In this document: positions 25,067 to 32,159 of the stretch, one piece after another | Position numbering within the stretch: position 1 is the stretch's first letter | How the letters are laid out: each line of letters opens with the position of its first letter | Virus record (IMG/VR): IMGVR_UViG_3300046167_000125 | Span: 1 to 36,956 of that record | Source: a virus | Length of the DNA stretch: 36,956 bases | Reading direction: 5' to 3' (one strand) | The notes under the pieces: generated by a model | Database searches by the model: none | Told to the model about the DNA's origin: nothing | Seen by the model: only the letters and a program-made list of their open reading frames with translations | Program-made: the position numbers and the translations under genes

Positions 25067-25323
25067 GTAGAGCTACACCAGCGAAGGGCAAGGCCCGAGT
25101 TAAAGTTACATCAAGCGGGCGTAAAGTCAGCTACGGGCAAGCGGGCAAAGCGAAAGACGGCGGGCCACGGGTCAAGTCCGGCACGTCCAAGGGCGATGCG
25201 TATTGCGCACGCTCTGCCGCGCAGAAGAAAAAGTTTCCCAAGGCTGCGGCTGATCCAAACAGCCCGCTAAATCTTTCACGCAAGCGCTGGAAATGCTCCG
25301 GCACTAAATCGAAGAGGACTTAA
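25063..25323 (+). CDS. Small basic protein, DUF6321-like
   Basis: An 86-residue, very basic protein. The start at 25063 (ATGA overlap, TGGAGA upstream) is better than the in-frame ATG at 25039. The conserved segment VSYGQAGKAKDGGPRVKSGT, then KGDAYCARSAAQKKKFPKAA and NLSRKRWKCSG resembles the DUF6321 family of marine phages as I recall it. Nucleic-acid binding is plausible from charge. Function unknown. Confidence 0.75.
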   Translation: MSRATPAKGKARVKVTSSGRKVSYGQAGKAKDGGPRVKSGTSKGDAYCARSAAQKKKFPKAAADPNSPLNLSRKRWKCSGTKSKRT

Positions 25324-25327
25324 TGAA

Positions 25328-25477
25328 ATGGGACTGTATTCAAACATCGCAAAAAAGCGTGCGCGTATTAAAGCCGGAAGCGGAGAGAAAATGCGCAAGC
25401 CCGGCACTAAAGGAGCGCCAACGGCCAGTGCATTTAAAGCGGCTGCCAAGACAGCAAAGAAAAAGGCTAAAAAATGA
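25328..25477 (+). CDS. 49-residue basic microprotein
   Basis: The frame starts MGLYSNIAKKRARIKAGSGE and ends in a lysine-rich tail (KTAKKKAKK). A KMRKPGTKGAPTASAFK core is a pattern I recall as a small conserved marine phage protein. It begins two bases after the previous stop and overlaps the endolysin start by four bases (ATGA). The alternative frame in the same stretch has no such pattern and is rejected. Function unknown; the strong positive charge suggests nucleic-acid binding. Confidence 0.7.
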   Translation: MGLYSNIAKKRARIKAGSGEKMRKPGTKGAPTASAFKAAAKTAKKKAKK

Positions 25478-26094
25478 GCAAGGCAATGGCAACGCTCCAA
25501 GCTAAAATCGGCGCAACAGCCGATGGCGAGTTTGGTCCAAATACAGCGCGAGCAATCGCAAAACACTTCAACCTATCCCCGGCGCGTGGCGCTCACTTGA
25601 TGGGGCAGGCATCGCATGAGAGTGGTGGCTTCAAGCGCACCCGTGAGAGCCTGTATTACAGCACGCCAGAACGCATCCAAGCTGTCTGGCCCTCGCGCTT
25701 CCCAACCGTTGTTGATGCAGAGCCGTATGCCAAAAACCCAACCGGGCTTGCTGGCAAGGTTTACGCTGGCCGCATGGGCAATGAGAATGAAGCGCAGGCC
25801 AGCCTGTACATTGGTCGAGGATTTCTTCAGTTGACCGGGCGGAATAATTATCGGGCGTTTGCGTCCGACATGGGCGTGCCGAAGGTTATGACTGACCCAG
25901 ACTTGGTGGCTGACGAATATGCCTTTGAGACTGCGCTGTGGTTCTTCAATAAGAATGGGTTGTTTGCCATTGCCGACGAGGGTGTGACGGATGACGCCAT
26001 CAAGCGCATAACCAAGCGTGTGAACGGCGGCTATCATGGTCTGGATGATCGAAGCAACCAGAGCAAGAAAATCCACACTTGGCTCATGGCTTAG
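25474..26094 (+). CDS. Endolysin, glycoside hydrolase family 19
   Basis: A 206-residue lysin that cuts peptidoglycan at the end of infection. The N-terminus (LQAKIGATADGEFGPNTARA) resembles a trimmed peptidoglycan-binding repeat. The GH19 domain has the first catalytic glutamate in GQASHESGGF (E49), a probable second glutamate in GNENEAQ (E104/E106) and the signature YIGRGFLQLTGRNNYRAF. The end (RVNGGYHGLDDR) is typical of the family. There is no signal peptide, so export depends on the holin. It is the last member of an overlapped lysis operon. Confidence 0.93.
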   Translation: MSKAMATLQAKIGATADGEFGPNTARAIAKHFNLSPARGAHLMGQASHESGGFKRTRESLYYSTPERIQAVWPSRFPTVVDAEPYAKNPTGLAGKVYAGRMGNENEAQASLYIGRGFLQLTGRNNYRAFASDMGVPKVMTDPDLVADEYAFETALWFFNKNGLFAIADEGVTDDAIKRITKRVNGGYHGLDDRSNQSKKIHTWLMA

Positions 26095-26112
26095 TCTAGC
26101 CTAGTTAGCTAA

Positions 26113-26496
26113 GTGGCGAAGCAAGATCAAAAAGCAAGCGCGGCGGTGGGTAGGGCTGGAGAGCATTTAGCCCTCGCCTACTTATCGCTTGCTGGATACA
26201 TATGCACGCTCTGCCAGATCAAAGATCACGATGCGTATATACAGACGGATACACAGACGTTGACCTTGCAGGTTAAAACCGCAAGCAAGACGCATAAGAC
26301 TGCCAATAGATACGCATTTCACACACCCAAGAAGAATGTCGATGTTTCAGACGTGTTTGCGTTTGTATCCATTGAATTAGGCGCTGTGATTTTCCGCCGG
26401 GGAGACGAGCTGACCTCTGTGACAACATACATTTCGCCAGACGAATTTATGGATGAAAAGCAGTCGATGCAAAAAACATTCGACAGCTTCAAATAA
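26113..26496 (+). CDS. PD-(D/E)XK-like nuclease
   Basis: A 127-residue protein with a GTG start; no ATG lies near the beginning, and the ribosome-binding site is weak. Residues fit the PD-(D/E)XK core: E17 in GRAGEHLALAYL, D40 in DHDAYI and LQVKTAS (Gln53-Val-Lys55). Related small nucleases resolve Holliday junctions or degrade host DNA. It is placed after the endolysin, separate from the recombination genes on the other strand. Fold assignment is by motif only. Confidence 0.7.
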   Translation: MAKQDQKASAAVGRAGEHLALAYLSLAGYICTLCQIKDHDAYIQTDTQTLTLQVKTASKTHKTANRYAFHTPKKNVDVSDVFAFVSIELGAVIFRRGDELTSVTTYISPDEFMDEKQSMQKTFDSFK

Positions 26497-26535
26497 TCGC
26501 TTGTGACCGAGTGCGGCTTTCATTACAAAGTTTGA

Positions 26536-26645
26536 GTGGGTGGCTATCATCACAAGTAAGATCGACTTGCCGCGGGACGGCGGTTGTTTAGCCTAGTGTG
26601 ACGTTGCTACCAAATGTGCCAGCATTCAATTCAACGGCCACCCAC
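26536..26645. other. Intergenic inverted repeat between converging gene blocks
   Basis: The 155 bases between 26496 and 26652 hold no gene I can support. GTGGGTGGC (26536-26544) and GCCACCCAC (26637-26645) form a 9-bp perfect inverted repeat with a 92-base interior. Inside it is a small hairpin, CAAGT (26553-26557) with ACTTG (26565-26569). It lies where the late and early blocks meet tail to tail. A structured RNA or two-way termination region is possible. Confidence 0.5.
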
Positions 26646-26651
26646 ACGACC

Positions 26652-26762
26652 TCAAAATATAATTGCGACCAGCATCATTAGGCCAGCGCCGCTTGCAAAG
26701 CCAAAGATAGCTCCGACAAGTCCGGCAATGTGAATTTTACGCTCTACCTCTTCGTTAATCAT
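26652..26762 (-). CDS. 36-residue membrane microprotein
   Basis: A very short gene starting in a TGATG overlap with the stop of the HTH gene before it. It reads MINEEVERKIHIAGLVGAIF and continues through a single glycine-rich transmembrane helix (GFASGAGLMMLVAIIF). GAGGGTGAG lies upstream as a possible ribosome-binding site. It is the last gene of the minus-strand operon. Function unknown; small inner-membrane proteins of this kind may alter host physiology. Confidence 0.55.
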   Translation of the reverse strand: MINEEVERKIHIAGLVGAIFGFASGAGLMMLVAIIF

Positions 26763-27529
26763 CACTCACCCTCATCAAAACAGTTATTTAACGGCTGAAT
26801 AGGTTGCTTACTAAATACCCATCGCCACTGCCGCTTGGTGTAACCCGGAACTTCCACGAAATCACGCACACGATAAACCTTGTTCGCTTGCCACATTTTC
26901 TTGAGATAGCTTGACGTGCGAGGAATGCTGTCACCCAGCAGCTCAGCCGCCTCTGCTGCCGTCACGCGCTGGTCATACGGGATCAAAGAAAACAAGCGGT
27001 TGCCTTGGTCAATGCTGTGTTGTTTGCTGGCCTCAGCTGCGCGCTGCATAGATGGGGCCATAGTTGTCGGCCGACGCGGGCCAGATGGCAGAGCTTCACG
27101 TTTGCGCTGGCGATACATGAGATTTTCAAACTCCCACAGGCAATGGCCGTATGTGATCTCGTAGCGCTCGTGCTTATCGGTTACGCCCTCCAGCTTAGCC
27201 CTCAATCGCTCTGCTGCATCTTTTTCATATCGCGCTTTAGCAGATCGAGAAGCGCTTTCTGCTCTTCCAGCCGTTGCTTTAAGTTTGGCCGCATCGCCGT
27301 CTTCTGCTCCGTCAGCATTATGCTGTTGTTGCGCTCCAGCCTTTTTATAATAATCTGAGTTTGGTCCGTACTCACGTTTTTTCCTTTCAAGTTTTATGTT
27401 CGCAGCCGAACAAATGCGATATATTGTTGACGGTGATACGCGCAGCAATTCTGCGGTCTCAATTTGTGACATGCCCTGTTGAGCGCAGTCAAGAACGTGG
27501 CGGGTGAGCGCATCTGGATCGTATTTCAT
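26762..27529 (-). CDS. Helix-turn-helix DNA-binding protein
   Basis: A 255-residue protein from the start at 27529, supported by GGAGG ten bases upstream and by ATGA overlap with the zinc-finger gene; the longer in-frame start at 27580 is not. Residues about 8-40 (HVLDCAQQGMSQIETAELLR, then SPSTIYRIC) form a clear helix-turn-helix. A charged linker (about 50-125) follows. The last 70 residues (VTAAEAAELLGDSIPRTSSY) look like a second winged helix. It follows the primase-helicase gene in the same operon. A replication or transcription role is plausible; I cannot decide which. Confidence 0.75.
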   Translation of the reverse strand: MKYDPDALTRHVLDCAQQGMSQIETAELLRVSPSTIYRICSAANIKLERKKREYGPNSDYYKKAGAQQQHNADGAEDGDAAKLKATAGRAESASRSAKARYEKDAAERLRAKLEGVTDKHERYEITYGHCLWEFENLMYRQRKREALPSGPRRPTTMAPSMQRAAEASKQHSIDQGNRLFSLIPYDQRVTAAEAAELLGDSIPRTSSYLKKMWQANKVYRVRDFVEVPGYTKRQWRWVFSKQPIQPLNNCFDEGE

Positions 27530-27693
27530 TGGTAGTCCTCCAAGGGGTCTATCTGGCCTATGCCGTTGCAGACTTCGCATTCTTCCATGTGGCTTTCAAA
27601 GTCGCCATGCCAAGTTGAGCTTTGGCGAACCCAAACATCGCGCTCAACCTCGCCCTCGCCATCGCATTCAGGGCAGTTTATCCAATCTTCCAT
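27526..27693 (-). CDS. Small DnaJ-like zinc-finger protein
   Basis: A 55-residue protein from ATG 27693, chosen because AGGAGG lies six bases upstream; the in-frame ATG at 27720 has none. CPECDGEGE (C7, C10) and CEVCNGIGQ (C39, C42) are two CxxCxGxG half-sites that together can bind one zinc ion, as in DnaJ. It sits between the primase-helicase and the HTH protein. Partner and function unknown. Confidence 0.8.
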   Translation of the reverse strand: MEDWINCPECDGEGEVERDVWVRQSSTWHGDFESHMEECEVCNGIGQIDPLEDYQ

Positions 27694-27704
27694 AACCTTC
27701 CTCC

Positions 27705-29612
27705 TTATAAATTTTTGCATTTGCCTTCGTTGTCAGTGAACCACACATGGCCATCGTTTATAACCATATGGCCAGCGCCAATAAGCGCGTCTACAGCTTG
27801 CTTGTAAACTTGGCTCTTGTTGGATGCAGTTGTTACCTTGCCTATAAAGTGATCCTTCAGTGTCTCTTCAGAGATAACCCAATATGTTCTCGGCTCTGGC
27901 CACCCAACCCCTCCGGGGTTTGGTTGCCCAACGCCCTCACCGCGCAGCTGCGTGAATACCTTGCGGATCAGGACTTGGTTCTTGCCCTTGATGCGTGGCT
28001 TGTTGGCCTCTTCGATCTCGCTCTCAGTAGCCTGCACAACGGTACAAGTCGTAACGCTGTCACCATCCTCATCAACGCCAAGCTCGATGACGTTCAACTT
28101 AAACTGGAATATAACGCCTGTTTCCATGTCACGCTGTTTCGTGGCTTTTGCCGTGCGCAGGCCAGTGTTCTCATCGTAATCAAGCTCAATCTCTGTGTCG
28201 GTCGCGGCGCGTAAACTCGAATGCCCCCTAGCGCCAGCAGCTTTGTCCTTGCCGGAGTGGTGAACAACGTCCAAGTGTGCGCTTGTAATCTCGCGCAGCT
28301 TATCGCAGTTGCCGATAAACTTTGTCATATCCTCTGGCGAGTTTTCATTGCCGCCAGCCATTGAGCGGCTGAGCGTGTCAACAAATATGCACTTCACCTG
28401 ACCGTGCTTCTTAGACACCTCACGGCACAGCTTCTCAAGCACAGCCATGTCAACTTCGCCGTCGAGCAAGTTGACCGGGGCAGGGCGCACAGCCAGCTTC
28501 ACATTCTTATGCTCTGGGTATTTCTTTTTCAGCGCAACAACGCGATTGTGGAACGCCATGCCGCCCTCGGTTGCGAGGTATAAGACAGAGCCACCAATAA
28601 CCTTGTGGCCATTCCACTCCTCACCGCAGGCAATGTGCCATGCAAGGTCAAGAGCGAAGAATGATTTGCCCACATTTGATGGTCCGTAAATTACAGACAT
28701 TTGACCCTCGCCAAGCCAGCCCTTCACGAGATAGTTGCGGCTGAGCTGGGGAATGGCCTCATCCGGCATAAAGATTTGATCCATGACGCTCTGCACGGTC
28801 AATGCTTTCTTCGCCGCTGCCGGGCCTTGGTTTACCCACACGTCAGAGTAATCCCATCCCTCCATGTCGGGCAGGATGTACTCAACGCCCAGCTCAGAGA
28901 ATGCGCGCTCGCACTCCTTGCGCCCGGCATCGTCATTGTCGCCAGCAATGACAAGCTCGGCATCTGGCTTGGCTTGTTGCAGGTTGTCTATCACAGCCAA
29001 AATGTTTCCTGCATTTAAAGCAAACACGCATGGCTTGCCCGTGGCCTCATGCACAGTCGCGGCTGTTGCCCAGCCCTCTGCAACATATGCAAACTCACGA
29101 ATGGGGCCGCCAATCACGCTGAAGTTGCCGATCACGGGCAGCTGGTAGGAAAACTTTTTCTTGCCGTCAGCATCAATAAACTGCGCGCCAACGCGCCTGC
29201 CCTTCACATCAATGATTGGTATGGTTAGCGTGTCGCCGTCAATCTTGGCGTTATGCAGTTTAATCTTTTTCTTCTCAAGGTATGGGTGACTGCTCATAGG
29301 GTCACGCTCCGGCCATTCAATATCAACTCTCTTCACCTCCACTGTCGGCGTATGCCCCGGCTGGGGCCAGAGAGACATATCGCGCAGCCTGTCCTTGATG
29401 GCCTTATAGTCATTGCACTTGCGGCAATGAACCATGACCTCGCCTTGAAACTCTTTAATCCAAAACCGATCCGTGCCAGCGCAGGATGGGCATGGACCAT
29501 GATACTCACCCTGCGCAGTCTTTTTCAACTCAAGACTGCGAATGATCGTGTTACCAAACTCCGACCAGCGAGCGGCTGGAAACTTGCTTTCTCTGTTCTG
29601 ATCGGATAACAT
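27705..29612 (-). CDS. DNA primase-helicase (zinc finger, Toprim, RecA-like ATPase)
   Basis: A 635-residue replication protein. A zinc ribbon (C41, C44, C63, C66) is followed by a Toprim domain with E179 (VAEGWATAATVHEATG) and the D225-N-D227 pair (IAGDNDDAG). The RecA-like motor has Walker A GPSNVGKS (310-317), Walker B CIFVDT (D412) and the HHSGKD motif near 451. A winged C-terminal part reads IRKVFTQLRGEG. It synthesises primers and unwinds DNA at the fork. With no phage polymerase in view, it presumably loads the host replicase. The start is the first ATG, with AAAGG ten bases upstream. Confidence 0.93.
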   Translation of the reverse strand: MLSDQNRESKFPAARWSEFGNTIIRSLELKKTAQGEYHGPCPSCAGTDRFWIKEFQGEVMVHCRKCNDYKAIKDRLRDMSLWPQPGHTPTVEVKRVDIEWPERDPMSSHPYLEKKKIKLHNAKIDGDTLTIPIIDVKGRRVGAQFIDADGKKKFSYQLPVIGNFSVIGGPIREFAYVAEGWATAATVHEATGKPCVFALNAGNILAVIDNLQQAKPDAELVIAGDNDDAGRKECERAFSELGVEYILPDMEGWDYSDVWVNQGPAAAKKALTVQSVMDQIFMPDEAIPQLSRNYLVKGWLGEGQMSVIYGPSNVGKSFFALDLAWHIACGEEWNGHKVIGGSVLYLATEGGMAFHNRVVALKKKYPEHKNVKLAVRPAPVNLLDGEVDMAVLEKLCREVSKKHGQVKCIFVDTLSRSMAGGNENSPEDMTKFIGNCDKLREITSAHLDVVHHSGKDKAAGARGHSSLRAATDTEIELDYDENTGLRTAKATKQRDMETGVIFQFKLNVIELGVDEDGDSVTTCTVVQATESEIEEANKPRIKGKNQVLIRKVFTQLRGEGVGQPNPGGVGWPEPRTYWVISEETLKDHFIGKVTTASNKSQVYKQAVDALIGAGHMVINDGHVWFTDNEGKCKNL

Positions 29613-29654
29613 TTGCTTATCGCCTTTTCATTGTGGTGGGTTTCTTATGATATT

Positions 29655-29693
29655 GTGTGGCCCGGCATGTAAGTGTCGGGCCACACTTTTTTT
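29655..29693 (+). terminator. Strong intrinsic terminator oriented plus, inside minus-strand operon
   Basis: GTGTGGCCCG (29655-29664) pairs perfectly with CGGGCCACAC (29677-29686). Inner G-T, C-G and A-T pairs extend the stem, and seven T follow (29687-29693). The T run makes it a plus-strand terminator, yet both flanking genes are on the minus strand. For minus transcripts the hairpin follows an A run and has no T tract after it. Confidence 0.8.
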
Positions 29694-29952
29694 AAATAGA
29701 GATTTTTATAACCTTTATTTGGTCATCTCTATTTGGCTTCGCCTTCTTCAACCTCTTAACCCTTTTAGGCTCTTCGGTATCTGAGTTGCTCAGCAACTTC
29801 TCCGCCTTAATCATATCTTTTATCAGAGCGTCTGCATCCGACTTTGATATGGGCAGTGATGCGGATGGCGACCCACTAGCTCCACTCAGTAGGTGTGTGA
29901 GCTTGTTGATCCTATACATCTGGTTTGGAGTTGCATAAAACATTTCGCTCAT
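29692..29952 (-). CDS. Small hypothetical protein with basic tail
   Basis: An 86-residue protein. The ATG at 29952 overlaps the preceding stop as ATGA and is preferred over an in-frame TTG at 29964. The N-terminus (MSEMFYATPNQMYRINKLTH) is helical. The C-terminus is lysine-rich (KRVKRLKKAKPNRDD). It lies in the replication operon between the SSB region and the primase. Function unknown. Confidence 0.7.
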   Translation of the reverse strand: MSEMFYATPNQMYRINKLTHLLSGASGSPSASLPISKSDADALIKDMIKAEKLLSNSDTEEPKRVKRLKKAKPNRDDQIKVIKISI

Positions 29953-30176
29953 GCTGTGATCCAAACGCAGTACATGCCATCATGCTTCCTAGTTGTCGAT
30001 GACACTCCTCGCCTACGAAGAAGACCCCAAAAATAACGCTGCTGGCCCCTTTCCTTGAACTGCACGCAATCACCAGCCGACACTTGGTCAATTATTGCAT
30101 TATATCTTGACCCGGAGCCTGCTCGGCCATTTTTGGCTCTTGGGATAGGCATGTTTTGAACGATAGTAACTTCCAT
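29949..30176 (-). CDS. Small basic hypothetical protein
   Basis: A 75-residue protein with AAAGGA at a suitable distance before the ATG. It is beta-rich and basic. A segment like SAGDCVQFKERGQQRYFWGL and RRRGVSSTTRKHDGMYCVWI suggests a small SH3- or OB-like barrel that could bind nucleic acid. No family recognised. It is coupled to the next gene by ATGA. Confidence 0.7.
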   Translation of the reverse strand: MEVTIVQNMPIPRAKNGRAGSGSRYNAIIDQVSAGDCVQFKERGQQRYFWGLLRRRGVSSTTRKHDGMYCVWITA

Positions 30177-30200
30177 TGTAGTTTCCTTTATCTGATTGAT

Positions 30201-30845
30201 TTAAAACGGGATTTCGTCGTCAAGGCCAGCATGTGCTGCTGGCGATGGTGTGGATACAGGCATTGCAAATGGATCATCCGCAGCCGCAACTGGCGTTGCC
30301 GTCACGCTGGACGTAAAGCCACCAGAGACCGAAGTGAACGGATCATCTGAGCCTTGCATCTCTGCAAGCTCCAAGACCTGCACGGCACGCAGCCTAAGCG
30401 ACACGCCATTCAGGCTGCCTGTATTGTATGGCACAACAACAACGGCCACGTTGACCTTGCTTCCGCTGGTCAGCATGAAATCATCCGGCAACTTATTGCG
30501 CTGGGCATCAACTTGCTTTGGTGGCTGTGTCTTGTCACCGCCGTAGGCACCTTTCAGCTTGCACTTGCCGACGACTTCGCCATCGTCATTGCGTTTGTAT
30601 GGAAGCATTGTTGGCTTCTCTGGCCATTTGCGCTTTGTATCCAACGCCGCAGCGTTAGAATACGCCTCCATACAGATACGATGCAGCTCCTTTGCCTTCT
30701 CATCGGACATTACGAAGCTCATTTCGTATGCTGCGCCGTCATCAAACGCATCGCATTTCACTGACTTGTTCTCGTAAGTGTCGAACTTATAAGTGGAATT
30801 TAGACGCGGGTAACGTGCGACGACTTCTGTAATCATGTGTTGCAT
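30201..30845 (-). CDS. Single-stranded DNA-binding protein
   Basis: A 214-residue protein from ATG 30845, where AGGAG lies eight bases upstream; the longer start at 30875 is not supported. The body fits a phage SSB of the T7 gp2.5/DUF2815 type: TYKFDTYENKSVKCDAFDDG, then KCKLKGAYGGDKTQPPKQVD and SGSKVNVAVVVVPYNTGSLN, an OB-like fold. The tail is Gly/Ser/Pro-rich and ends in DDEIPF, almost the bacterial SSB tip (DDDIPF) that binds host replication and repair proteins. It lies just downstream of a recombination exonuclease. Confidence 0.82.
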   Translation of the reverse strand: MQHMITEVVARYPRLNSTYKFDTYENKSVKCDAFDDGAAYEMSFVMSDEKAKELHRICMEAYSNAAALDTKRKWPEKPTMLPYKRNDDGEVVGKCKLKGAYGGDKTQPPKQVDAQRNKLPDDFMLTSGSKVNVAVVVVPYNTGSLNGVSLRLRAVQVLELAEMQGSDDPFTSVSGGFTSSVTATPVAAADDPFAMPVSTPSPAAHAGLDDEIPF

Positions 30846-30892
30846 TTTGCAACTCCTCTCAATGTTGTGCAGCACCCCTGCACTGGGATAGG

Positions 30893-31693
30893 TTAAAACG
30901 CTTCTTCACTGTCCATCCATGCTGGCAAGTGGATCGTGTTTAAGTCAGGCCAATTCGTGACATATTCCTCAGTCTCAATCGCCTGCTTTATGTCAACCAA
31001 TGCAGAAAGCATACGGTTGTGAGCGTGGCGCAAATACATCTCCGAAAGCTCATGGCACGCAGTGACGTGCGGCGCGTCCTTCTCGATGCAGATGAAGATA
31101 AAGTTCTCCACACGAATGCCGTTCAGTTTCAGGACGTGCATGTAAAATGCAGCCTGCAAATCGTAGCCGAACTGACGCACAGAACGCTCAAAGCCTCTGG
31201 GTGATGCGTCTTGTGTCGTTTTGATGTCCAGCACAATGCCTGCGTTGCGCAGGAGGCCATCTGGGCGCGTCTTTAGGTCAATGTCAATGTCTGGATCAGT
31301 GGCGAAGAATGAAGCCTCAGGCCAGCATGTCAGGATTTGTGAGCAAATGATTTCGCCATGCGGTTTTGCAGGCAGGCATCTGCCATTCTGTTTGCCAGAT
31401 CATAATCGGCCTCGGTGAGCAATATCTTGCCAGCAGCATCGCATTCGGCTTTCATGTCCAGCCATACGTTTCCGCGACGTGTCTCAGGGGCCGCGCACAA
31501 CAAGGTTTTTCTCTGGCTCAAGCAAGTAAGCGTGAACCGCGCTGCCCAATGCAAATGCCGGGCTATCCTTACGCTCGGCGCCAAACAAATGCGCAATGCT
31601 CTTGTTTGCTGCGGTCTTGATTGACGTTGAGCCAAACGCATGATGCGCATGATACTCTTCGTTTGACATGTCTTCCGATTTGATAATTGTCAT
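30893..31693 (-). pseudogene. RecE-like/PD-(D/E)XK exonuclease with two frameshifts
   Basis: The gene starts at 31693 (GGAGG five bases upstream) and reads MTIIKSEDMSNEEYHAHHAF, then SIKTAANKSIAHLFGAER, to TGA at 31486-31484. The family continuation (ETRRGNVWLDMKAECDAAGK, then LLTEADYDLANRMADACLQN) is in the +1 frame from the CCCC run at 31487-31490 to TGA 31330-31332. The last part (CWPEASFFATDPDIDIDLKT, RPDG, then IVLDIKTTQDA, then YDLQAAFYMHVLK) is back in the first frame after the AAA at 31336-31338. The catalytic Asp, RPDG and Asp-x-Lys are all in this last part. One C removed and one A added restores about 266 residues. A 5'-3' recombination exonuclease paired with the SSB is inferred. 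Confidence 0.8.
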
Positions 31694-31729
31694 GTTTTCC
31701 TCCGTTTCCTCATTGTTCGCATATATGTT

Positions 31730-31741
31730 TTGCATATGCAA
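31730..31741. promoter_or_regulatory. 12-bp perfect palindrome, possible operator
   Basis: TTGCATATGCAA is fully self-complementary and lies 37 bases upstream of the exonuclease start. Just beside it, CATATATG is another short palindrome. The AT-rich stretch could hold a minus-strand promoter. A related word, AAACATATAT, also occurs near 34398 in the divergent promoter region, so a shared regulator is possible. Confidence 0.45.
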
Positions 31742-31758
31742 TACCTAATTCAGGGGGG

Positions 31759-31831
31759 GAACTTCTTTTATTTTTTAGAAGTTCTATTTTGTTAAGGGGG
31801 TAATGACTTCGTGAAGTTGTTACCCCTTAAC
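31759..31831. repeat. Two adjacent inverted repeats
   Basis: GAACTTCT (31759-31766) pairs with AGAAGTTC (31777-31784) around a T-rich 10-base loop. Next to it GTTAAGGGG (31791-31799) pairs with CCCCTTAAC (31823-31831), with TAA/TTA and ACTTC/GAAGT pairs continuing inward. Both hairpins share ACTTC/GAAGT. The second overlaps the end of the gene at 31827. Neither has a proper T tract in the minus direction, so these may be RNA-stability or operator elements. Confidence 0.65.
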
Positions 31832-32159
31832 GGACAGGCTGGACATGTCCGGGCTTTGTCCGTGTCTGTCTGGATCTCCGCTCAATCTCCTCCTCGATCC
31901 CGGCGCCAAGAGCCTTCAAGTGGGTATCGGACGATCCATCAATTATTGACCAGATCAAATTGTTTACCACCATACCCTTTAGCCAGATAATCGGAGACTC
32001 GCCTCGATAGATCGTTACTTGACTGTTATATGAGAAATTTCTTGCATCATCATAGAACTCGACACCTTGGCTTGAGTGGGTTCCGTTTATACTAATAGTT
32101 TCATGTTCGCAGTTACCCGGACCAATTCCAATCTGCTTGGGGTTCAGAAATATACTCAT
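31827..32159 (-). CDS. Hypothetical protein
   Basis: A 110-residue protein whose ATG (32159) overlaps the preceding stop as TGATG. Predicted mixed alpha/beta: MSIFLNPKQIGIGPGNCEHE, then NSQVTIYRGESPIIWLKGMV. The last 25 residues are charged and basic (EEEIERRSRQTRTKPGH). No family recognised. A large hairpin overlaps its stop codon. Confidence 0.7.
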   Translation of the reverse strand: MSIFLNPKQIGIGPGNCEHETISINGTHSSQGVEFYDDARNFSYNSQVTIYRGESPIIWLKGMVVNNLIWSIIDGSSDTHLKALGAGIEEEIERRSRQTRTKPGHVQPVR

